Of a DNA stretch of 64,000 bases, positions 10,812 to 18,343 are shown piece after piece (positions within the stretch are counted from its first letter, which is position 1; each line of letters starts with the position of its first letter). The notes under the pieces are model-generated. The model had not been told where the DNA came from. It worked only from the letters and a program-made list of their open reading frames with translations, and searched no databases. The stretch is from NCBI GenBank assembly GCA_949358305.1, contig OX442318.1, positions 15,482,517 through 15,546,516 of the forward strand, in the 5' to 3' direction. The position numbers and the translations under genes were made by a program. This stretch comes from Strigamia acuminata (taxonomy: Eukaryota; Arthropoda; Chilopoda; Geophilomorpha; Linotaeniidae).

Positions 10812-11384
10812 TGTTGGTCCTTGAAACCACTTCGGACGTTTATTTAACGCTTTTTCGATGCACAATGACGCTACCTGAACTTTTTCACATCATTGGTCGT
10901 TATATTTCCTTTCCCCAAATGATTTGGTGTTTATTTCCTACTTAACTGGTTGTTACCAGTTTATTTCCGTATATTTACTTTATGTTGTAAGGGAAATGCA
11001 TGGTGCCTGCATTAACTGTGTCTTAACACACTGGGCATCATGCATCGCCTATCTGTTTATACCTGTGAGTCGCTCGCTTCTGTCACCAGAGCGCACTCCC
11101 TTTTATTCCAAGATGGCGACGCACACTGCTAAGTGTGCTCCTGTGCTTTTCAATCCTGTTTTCGTAAGTTTTAGGTTAATAAATCGTTTATTTTGTTTAT
11201 AAATAATTCGTTTCTTGTGTCTGCACGTAGATAAGTGCAGACACCACGCAAATTCGACCAGAACCGGCTCGAATTCGCGTACACGACGCGCCGCACGTCT
11301 CGTGCGTGCCATATCGTGCGTGTTGGCTTATTTTTAAGCGTTTCCACTGCCTAGTCTGTGCTGTTTTTGCAGCATACCACCACA
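10812..11384 (+). repeat. Family A 5' LTR
   Basis: Contains, in order, the paired arms ATGCATGGTGCC (10997-11008) and GGCATCATGCAT (11034-11045), a TTTATA stretch near 11056, CAAGATGGCGAC (11109-11120), GTAAGT (11164-11169) and AATAAA (11178-11183). These mark likely promoter, initiator/YY1-like, splice donor and polyadenylation signals. That interpretation is by motif only. Confidence 0.95.
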
Positions 11385-12066
11385 ATTGGTAGCAGAGGCC
11401 TGGAAAGACACCAGGGCCTCGTTTTTTCCTTAATTTTCCACAATTTTCGCGATTTTTTCGCGAATTTTGCGGAAATTTTCTATATTTTCAGATTTTTCGC
11501 CGATTTACACCGATTTTCGACATGCGACGACGTCTACACGACGTTATCACCGAGAAACGGGTGTAACCCGCTGTTTAGCACCCCGGAGTGCGACAGTATC
11601 GACGATTTTCGTTCATTTTTCGCGATTTTTCGTTTAAAATCGCACATATCCGTGTTTTTCACACGAGGATCGCGTGTTGCGACGTGCACCGCGACTGATT
11701 CGTCAATTTCGCCTTATTTTGCCTTTCAGAGTCGAATTACCTTTGTTAATTTTAAGTGGGAATTTTGGTGTGGGACAATTAGAATCCTCGGCGCCCTTCG
11801 TCCGAATCCGGGCAAGCGCCGTTGTATTTTTCGGTTGTGCTTGTCGTGGTACAAGTGAGGTTTCCCGCGGCTCCAGGTAGTCGAACGGACCCTCTCAGAC
11901 TGGCAACCGAAAGCTATTTAATTCCTTCAGAAGGAATTGCCCATTCTTGGTTTCCGCTTTGACAGTGCTACGTAAAGTGCTTCGTGATTTGTGCTTCGTT
12001 TGTGCGTGAATTGTGCGTCGATTGTGCTTCAATTTCCAGTTCTACGCATTTTTCCTCCGTACAATC
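11385..12066 (+). promoter_or_regulatory. Family A 5' leader with PBS and candidate packaging hairpin
   Basis: PBS TGGTAGCAGAGG at 11387-11398 (12 bases complementary to initiator tRNA-Met 3' end). A GC-rich palindromic block TTAGCACCCCGGAGTGCG followed by CAGTATCGACG lies at about 11575-11605. Its counterpart occurs in the leader of every copia family here and could be a dimerisation or packaging signal. Splice-acceptor-like tracts lie at about 11718-11731 (TTTTGCCTTTCAG) and 12033-12046 (CTTCAATTTCCAG, just before the gag ATG). No conserved coding is seen in the leader. Confidence 0.7.
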
Positions 12067-15000
12067 ATGAAAAAGGCCACCGATCAGTCGTCAGGCCACG
12101 TGCCGATTCTCGTGACCGGCAATTACGAACACTGGCACCGCGCAATTAAAATGCTATTGATGTCCGACGGCGTATGGCACCACGTCACCGAAACGGAGGA
12201 ACTAGTGAAAGCCAACGTCGATGAAGACGTTTGGCGAAAATGGCAACGTCGGAAAGCCCGAGCGCTGGGGACCATTTATTGCCACGTCTCGCAGGCCAAA
12301 CAGTCGGCCCTCGACGGTTGCACCACTCCGAAACAGGCGTGGGACATTTTAGCGAAAATTTACGCCCCCAGCTCTCTCGCCCGCCAAGCGGCGATGCGCC
12401 GTGAGTTCCTGCAGCTCAAGTTGGAGCCCGGCGAAGAAATGGCCGATTTCCTCAGCCGCGTTGACCTTATGGTCCGCCAACTTAAAGACGTCGGTGAAGA
12501 CATCCTCCCTCGACATCACGCGTACCAGTATTTAGACTTTCTTCCGGACGAATACGACCAGGCGACTTTTGCCATTTATCATTGGCCGCTGGCAGAGTTT
12601 ACCCCGGCTAAAGTCTCCGAACAGTTGTTGTCGGAATATCTCCGATTAAAGTCGCATTCAAACCGGAATTCTACGAACTCCTCCGCTTATGCTACTGGGC
12701 GACAAGGACGTAACCAGTCGCGACCTCCGCGCCCGCTTGCGCAGGTGCGTTGCTTCAATTGCAACGAGCTTGGACACTACGCCAATAAGTGCCAGCATCC
12801 TCGCAAGCAAACAACTGGGCAACAGCCGGTAGCTACGTTTCAGACACGATCTCGCAGCAAGAGTCGACGCCGCAATAAAGGCTCGAATCCGAATGTGAAC
12901 CCGAATCAACAGCAGCAGGGACAGTTTCGCGAGTCTTCACGCCCGCGCCGAGATGCAGCATATCTCCTGTCCGCACCACCTGCGATCCAGGTTCCTACCG
13001 TTCATTTCGTCCAATCTCACGAATGGATTGTTGACTGCGGCGCCACCGACCACGTTTCACACGTTAAATCGTGGTTCTTGGACTTTGTTGAGGTCGTCCC
13101 TTTTAATATCGAATTGGGACAAGGAAGCTCCAAAGTTACCGGAAAAGGGAATGTTCCAGTCAAGTCACTCATCGATGGCTGTGAATGCACCGTACTTCTC
13201 CGCGATGTTTTGTACGCACCTGATTTCGGCGCTAATTTAATTTCGGTTTCGCGAGTCGATAAATGTGGGCATCACATACACATTTACAATTCGGAGTTGC
13301 ATACATATGGGACGGATATCAAACAAAGTGTTCTTCGGGCGAAGCAAAAGTCAGGACTTTACTTCGTAGATGGACTAATTTCGCCATTTGCGTCGCCGAC
13401 TGTTGTTTCAAGTACACCGCCCATCCCAATGTCACCTCCGACTACTGCGCCGATGACTCTCATCACGAAGGAGGAAGATTTTCCTGCACTACCGGCAAAG
13501 AAGTCCAGACAGAAATCGAACGTCCAGATAACTGACTTCCGCCTGCCTATCTCTCCCAACACCTTACTACTGCCTCCTCCTTCCCCGATTATTCCAACTC
13601 CTGTTCCCGGATCTAAACCACAACAGATCCGGATGTATTCCAACGTCCTATCATCTCCTCCGTCTCCCGTTGCCACGACTACGGCAGTCCCACCTCCTAA
13701 AAAGGTTATAACGCCGACTGCGAACGTTGCGGATGCCACGGGATTATGGCATGCCAGGTTGGGCCATCTCCACACCAAAGCCATGCGGACTTTGGCGAAC
13801 AATTCCCAAGTTTATGGACTCGATCCGGCTGCGGTTCGACAAGAACTTTCCTGCAACTCATGTCGCATTGCCAAGTCCACGCGCGCCTCGCATAAACCGA
13901 TTCCCACACCTTCGACGACCAAACCGTTGGAGTTGCTGCACATGGACGTCTGGGGCCCGTCAAGACTGATTTCGATTGGCGGTGCTGATTATGCCTTCTC
14001 CATTGTTGACGACGCGACCCGATATTCGTGGATTTTTCCGATTGCACGCAAATCCGACGTCTTCACAACTTTCAAAGACTTTGTCTCTCGCGTTGAACGT
14101 ATTACGGATTCCCGCGTCAAATCAATTCGCACGGATCGCGGCGGGGAATTTATTTCTAAGACTTTTGACCGTTACCTCGCTGACAAGGGCATTGTCGCAC
14201 AACGGACCAATCCCGGAAGCCCGCAAATGAACGGGGTCGCCGAACGCCTAAACCGGACGATGGGCGACTATCTTCGCTCCGTTACCTCCGAAACCGGTTT
14301 TCCGCACACACTTTGGGCTGAACTCGCTGTGACATTTTCGTACGTTAAAAATCGCAGCCCGCATTCGAAACTTAACGACGAAGTTCCATATGTTTTATGG
14401 CGCCAGCGTGCCCTCTCCGTCAAACATTTCCGAAAAATTGGTTCTAAATGCTGGGTGCATTTCACCGCACCCGGGCGCAACAAAATGGATCCACGGGCGT
14501 GGGAAGGATTCCTCGTAGGTTACGCCTCCAACACTCGCGGTTATCGGGTTTGGAATCCGGCTACGAACACCGTCACGGAATCCGTTCACGTTCAAATCGA
14601 TGAACGTCAGAATTTCAAACGCTCGCCGTTTTACGTTCCGGATCCCTACGAAAATGCTCCATTCATGGAGGAGCCTTCTCGCGTCACTACACCGTCTCGT
14701 GTCACTTTTGACGATGGCGCTTTCCCATCTGTCCCCTGGTCACGTCGACGTCGTGATTCCGACGATGAATCGTCTAATGACGATGATGAATTCCGCCATC
14801 GGGCTCCGTCAAGCGCTTCATCAGTCGCTTCATATCGCTCCGTCCTCGAGGAGGTCGAAGAGGACATTGCTGATGAATTGCCTCCTCCTATTCTGTTTGC
14901 GGACGATGTACCGGAGGACATCGATTTGGACGTCACGCCTGACCCACCACTTCCGCTTTACCGTCCTCGGAGGAGATTACGTCCCGATGCTTTGGCTCGT

Positions 15001-17007
15001 CAACCTCACACCCCTGAGGCCAGCGATAGTGAACTCGACGTTGATCACGATATCGAACAATTTTTCGAACGCTATCCCGAACGTGATTTCGAGCACGACC
15101 CCGAAGATGATCCACTTGATAATCTCCTCGATGATCTCCTCGATAAGGCAGCCGCCTTACCAGCGGCCGCTGCAACGCCTGCACCGCCCCTCGCTCCGTT
15201 ACGCGCTCTTCACTGCCCCTATCGTTTTATTGGTGGAGATACGCCCTTCAGCGGATGGAGGAGGGAAGAGCATCTCCGGAAAGAACAAGCGCCTGGTAAA
15301 ATCAAGGTCGACGTTTATTACTATCCGGAGCACGGTGTCCGCTTAAGGTCGAGAGGGGACATCGAAAGATATTGCGTCGCTCACCAACTTCCGTATGAGG
15401 AGGACATTTTCTTTTTCGGCAACCTCGAACATCAATTGCAGGACGAGCAACCTGTTCATCGCGTCCTTATGTGTTTTCGAGAGCCGTCCACGTACGCCGA
15501 AGCAGTCAAGCTACCCGAGGCACCGAAATGGACGGAGGCAATCGATGAGGAGCTCACGACTTTCAAGGAACGCGAAGTTTATAAGGAAGTTCCACGACCC
15601 CCGGACAAGACAATCCTCGGGTGTAAATGGATTTTTCGGTTGAAATCGGATGCCACCGGGAAAATTCACCGCTACCGTGCTCGACTTGTCGCACAAGGTT
15701 TCCGCCAAACAATGGGCGTTGATTTCGATGAAGTTTTTAGTCCGGTGGTTAACTTCGTGCTCATCCGATTCTTTTTCTGCCTCCTAGTCGTTTTACTAGG
15801 ATGGAGGGATCTCCACCTCGACGTCAAGTGTGCCTACCTTTACGGCGACCTCGACCACGAAATTTACATGCGGATTCCCGCCGGCGCCACATGCACCTCA
15901 CCCGACAACGTCTGGTTGTTAACCAAGTCACTTTACGGTCTTCACCAGTCGGGGCGCATGTGGTACCAGAAGCTCAACGAGACGTTAACCGACCTCGGAT
16001 TCCAGAAATTTCCCGCTTGTAATTGCGTTTACGCATTTGGACATTCGGCTGTTATGTTAGTCTACGTGGACGATATCGTCGTATTTTACGCGTCGGAGAG
16101 TATCCGAGACCGTATTTTGGCGCTGATTTCCAGCAAATTCGACATCGTCAACCTCGGCCCAATAACCAAATTACTCGGGGTAGAATTCGTGCGTCGCGAT
16201 GGGAAAGTTTTCATGTCCCAACGCTCCTACATCGACAAACTTCTTAAAAAGTTCAACGTTTCGTCAGATGCACTCATTAAAGTGCCTGTCACACCGGGGA
16301 CCACGCTCGTCAAAGGCTCGTTGGATAATCTCCCGGACTTTCCGTACCGATCGCTCATCGGATCGTTATTATTCCTCGCCTCTCGCACTCGTCCCGACAT
16401 ATTATACTCGGTCATCGCTTTATCGCAGTATAATAACTGCTACGACCACCGCCACATCAAGTGTTTGCTCCAAGTTCTCAAATACGTGGCGAACACGAGC
16501 GATTTCTCGATCGAACTCTCGGGGTGTAATTCCAGTCAGCTGTGGGGATACACAGATGCGTCGTGGGCGAGTGACATTGCGACATCGAGAAGCTTCGGAG
16601 GATACATCATTTATATCGGTTGTGTGCCAATTGGCTGGAGCTGCAAAAAGCAGACCAGCGTCGCCTGTTCCACCATGGAAGCCGAATTTGTAGCACTAGT
16701 CGAAATCGTTAAAGAGTTATACTGGTTGGACAGTATCTATCGAGTCTTTCCACCGTTAAACCGATTATCGAAACCGATTATTTTCTCCGATGCCCTCGCC
16801 TCGATCCAATTCACGAACAACGACATCGAGAACTCGAAAACCAAACATATTCGAGTGAAGTTCCATTGGCTTCGAGAATGGCATATTGCCGGATGCTTCG
16901 AACTCCGCAAAATTCCGGGTGAAATAAATGTTTCGGATATTTTCACGAAATGGCTTAGTTCCGAACGCCTCCGAAATTTGTTGTCCCGGATCTTCATCTC
17001 GAAATAA
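12067..17007 (+). CDS. Copia gag-pol polyprotein, family A (1646 aa, intact)
   Basis: Encodes the structural and enzymatic proteins for retrotransposition. Start is the ATG at 12067 (MKKATDQ), after a possible splice acceptor; the frame also runs upstream without an ATG-supported motif. Domains: copia-type gag (UBN2/DUF4219-like, about residues 10-210), CCHC zinc knuckle C229-C232-H237-C242, retropepsin with D323-C-G-A, GAG-pre-integrase zinc region H562/H567 and C596/C599, integrase D627, D690, E726 (exact DD35E), a disordered acidic linker about 820-1050, an MBD-like block about 1055-1120, reverse transcriptase about 1150-1390 with Y1333-V-D-D, and RNase H with D1497, E1538/E1540 and D1575. 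Gag and pol share one frame, as in copia, so no frameshift is needed. All catalytic residues are present. The protease motif is DCG, not the usual DSG or DTG. Confidence 0.97.
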   Translation: MKKATDQSSGHVPILVTGNYEHWHRAIKMLLMSDGVWHHVTETEELVKANVDEDVWRKWQRRKARALGTIYCHVSQAKQSALDGCTTPKQAWDILAKIYAPSSLARQAAMRREFLQLKLEPGEEMADFLSRVDLMVRQLKDVGEDILPRHHAYQYLDFLPDEYDQATFAIYHWPLAEFTPAKVSEQLLSEYLRLKSHSNRNSTNSSAYATGRQGRNQSRPPRPLAQVRCFNCNELGHYANKCQHPRKQTTGQQPVATFQTRSRSKSRRRNKGSNPNVNPNQQQQGQFRESSRPRRDAAYLLSAPPAIQVPTVHFVQSHEWIVDCGATDHVSHVKSWFLDFVEVVPFNIELGQGSSKVTGKGNVPVKSLIDGCECTVLLRDVLYAPDFGANLISVSRVDKCGHHIHIYNSELHTYGTDIKQSVLRAKQKSGLYFVDGLISPFASPTVVSSTPPIPMSPPTTAPMTLITKEEDFPALPAKKSRQKSNVQITDFRLPISPNTLLLPPPSPIIPTPVPGSKPQQIRMYSNVLSSPPSPVATTTAVPPPKKVITPTANVADATGLWHARLGHLHTKAMRTLANNSQVYGLDPAAVRQELSCNSCRIAKSTRASHKPIPTPSTTKPLELLHMDVWGPSRLISIGGADYAFSIVDDATRYSWIFPIARKSDVFTTFKDFVSRVERITDSRVKSIRTDRGGEFISKTFDRYLADKGIVAQRTNPGSPQMNGVAERLNRTMGDYLRSVTSETGFPHTLWAELAVTFSYVKNRSPHSKLNDEVPYVLWRQRALSVKHFRKIGSKCWVHFTAPGRNKMDPRAWEGFLVGYASNTRGYRVWNPATNTVTESVHVQIDERQNFKRSPFYVPDPYENAPFMEEPSRVTTPSRVTFDDGAFPSVPWSRRRRDSDDESSNDDDEFRHRAPSSASSVASYRSVLEEVEEDIADELPPPILFADDVPEDIDLDVTPDPPLPLYRPRRRLRPDALARQPHTPEASDSELDVDHDIEQFFERYPERDFEHDPEDDPLDNLLDDLLDKAAALPAAAATPAPPLAPLRALHCPYRFIGGDTPFSGWRREEHLRKEQAPGKIKVDVYYYPEHGVRLRSRGDIERYCVAHQLPYEEDIFFFGNLEHQLQDEQPVHRVLMCFREPSTYAEAVKLPEAPKWTEAIDEELTTFKEREVYKEVPRPPDKTILGCKWIFRLKSDATGKIHRYRARLVAQGFRQTMGVDFDEVFSPVVNFVLIRFFFCLLVVLLGWRDLHLDVKCAYLYGDLDHEIYMRIPAGATCTSPDNVWLLTKSLYGLHQSGRMWYQKLNETLTDLGFQKFPACNCVYAFGHSAVMLVYVDDIVVFYASESIRDRILALISSKFDIVNLGPITKLLGVEFVRRDGKVFMSQRSYIDKLLKKFNVSSDALIKVPVTPGTTLVKGSLDNLPDFPYRSLIGSLLFLASRTRPDILYSVIALSQYNNCYDHRHIKCLLQVLKYVANTSDFSIELSGCNSSQLWGYTDASWASDIATSRSFGGYIIYIGCVPIGWSCKKQTSVACSTMEAEFVALVEIVKELYWLDSIYRVFPPLNRLSKPIIFSDALASIQFTNNDIENSKTKHIRVKFHWLREWHIAGCFELRKIPGEINVSDIFTKWLSSERLRNLLSRIFISK
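15229..15426 (+). other. MBD-like domain inside the family A polyprotein
   Basis: About residues 1055-1120, between integrase and RT. From W1064 the spacing follows the methyl-CpG-binding domain of MeCP2: arginine at +2 and +7 (R1066, R1071, matching R106 and R111), D1082-V-Y-Y matching D121-V-Y, R1094-S-R exactly 12 residues after the aspartate (matching R133-S-K), an acidic residue four further on, and a closing DIFFFG where MBDs have FDF..TG. The match is from remembered family features, not from a profile search. Function in methylated-DNA recognition is inferred. Confidence 0.75.
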
Positions 17008-17042
17008 TTTCATCGAACTGTTAATATCGACATTGCACATCG

Positions 17043-17050
17043 AAGGAGGG
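17043..17050 (+). promoter_or_regulatory. Polypurine tract, family A
   Basis: AAGGAGGG, three bases before the 3' LTR; primer site for plus-strand DNA synthesis. The same tract precedes the LTRs at 5105 and 28279 and, inverted, those at 9773 and 18297. Confidence 0.85.
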
Positions 17051-17053
17051 AAT

Positions 17054-17626
17054 TGTTGGTCCTTGAAACCACTTCGGACGTTTATTTAACGCTTTTTCGA
17101 TGCACAATGACGCTACCTGAACTTTTTCACATCATTGGTCGTTATATTTCCTTTCCCCAAATGATTTGGTGTTTATTTCCTACTTAACTGGTTGTTACCA
17201 GTTTATTTCCGTATATTTACTTTATGTTGTAAGGGAAATGCATGGTGCCTGCATTAACTGTGTCTTAACACACTGGGCATCATGCATCGCCTATCTGTTT
17301 ATACCTGTGAGTCGCTCGCTTCTGTCACCAGAGCGCACTCCCTTTTATTCCAAGATGGCGACGCACACTGCTAAGTGTGCTCCTGTGCTTTTCAATCCTG
17401 TTTTCGTAAGTTTTAGGTTAATAAATCGTTTATTTTGTTTATAAATAATTCGTTTCTTGTGTCTGCACGTAGATAAGTGCAGACACCACGCAAATTCGAC
17501 CAGAACCGGCTCGAATTCGCGTACACGACGCGCCGCACGTCTCGTGCGTGCCATATCGTGCGTGTTGGCTTATTTTTAAGCGTTTCCACTGCCTAGTCTG
17601 TGCTGTTTTTGCAGCATACCACCACA
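17054..17626 (+). repeat. Family A 3' LTR
   Basis: 573 bp, no difference from the 5' LTR noticed by eye. Followed at 17627 by a filler of about 80 bases. The filler includes a 48-base scrap of integrase coding sequence in direct orientation (17640-17689) and CGTAGGACC, the complement of the bases just left of 10812. Confidence 0.95.
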
Positions 17627-17705
17627 CGGCGGTTCTGGGGCGACTATCTTCGCTCCGTTACCTCCGAAACCGGTTTTCCGCACACACTTGACACATCCAC
17701 GTAGG

Positions 17706-17722
17706 ACCATCCTCTGCTACCA
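17706..17722 (+). tRNA. tRNA-iMet 3'-end copy fused to inverted LTR (17 nt)
   Basis: ACCATCCTCTGCTACCA, the tRNA 3' end from position 60 with CCA, directly at the 3' end of the minus-strand LTR. Family A's own leader would give CCAGG here, so this is tRNA-templated. The variant (U64) differs from the copy at 5680 (C64), implying two initiator tRNA genes or alleles served as primers. The copy ends next to m1A58. Confidence 0.75.
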
Positions 17723-17724
17723 AT

Positions 17725-18297
17725 TGTGGTGGTATGCTGCAAAAACAGCACAGACTAGGCAGTGGAAACGCTTAAAAATAAGCCAACACGCACGATATGG
17801 CACGCACGAGACGTGCGGCGCGTCGTGTACGCGAATTCGAGCCGGTTCTGGTCGAATTTGCGTGGTGTCTGCACTTATCTACGTGCAGACACAAGAAACG
17901 AATTATTTATAAACAAAATAAACGATTTATTAACCTAAAACTTACGAAAACAGGATTGAAAAGCACAGGAGCACACTTAGCAGTGTGCGTCGCCATCTTG
18001 GAATAAAAGGGAGTGCGCTCTGGTGACAGAAGCGAGCGACTCACAGGTATAAACAGATAGGCGATGCATGATGCCCAGTGTGTTAAGACACAGTTAATGC
18101 AGGCACCATGCATTTCCCTTACAACATAAAGTAAATATACGGAAATAAACTGGTAACAACCAGTTAAGTAGGAAATAAACACCAAATCATTTGGGGAAAG
18201 GAAATATAACGACCAATGATGTGAAAAAGTTCAGGTAGCGTCATTGTGCATCGAAAAAGCGTTAAATAAACGTCCGAAGTGGTTTCAAGGACCAACA
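17725..18297 (-). repeat. Family A LTR, inverted
   Basis: Complete 573-bp LTR on the minus strand, 3' LTR of the truncated inverted copy that follows; the purine tract lies at about 18301-18308 (complement). Confidence 0.95.
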
Positions 18298-18343
18298 ATT
18301 CCCTCCTTCGATGTGCAATGTCGATATTAACAGTTCGATGAAA

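Larger units (their letters stand above)
10812..17626 (+). mobile_element. Complete Ty1/copia element, family A (6815 bp)
   Basis: Two LTRs of 573 bp that look identical by eye, an initiator tRNA-Met primer-binding site, a 5' leader, a single intact gag-pol frame in the copia order (gag, protease, integrase, RT, RNase H) and a polypurine tract. Identical LTRs indicate recent origin. No target-site duplication is present: the five bases to the left are CTACG and those to the right CGGCG, both filler. This is unusual for an intact copy and suggests end-joining instead of integrase-mediated insertion. Confidence 0.97.
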
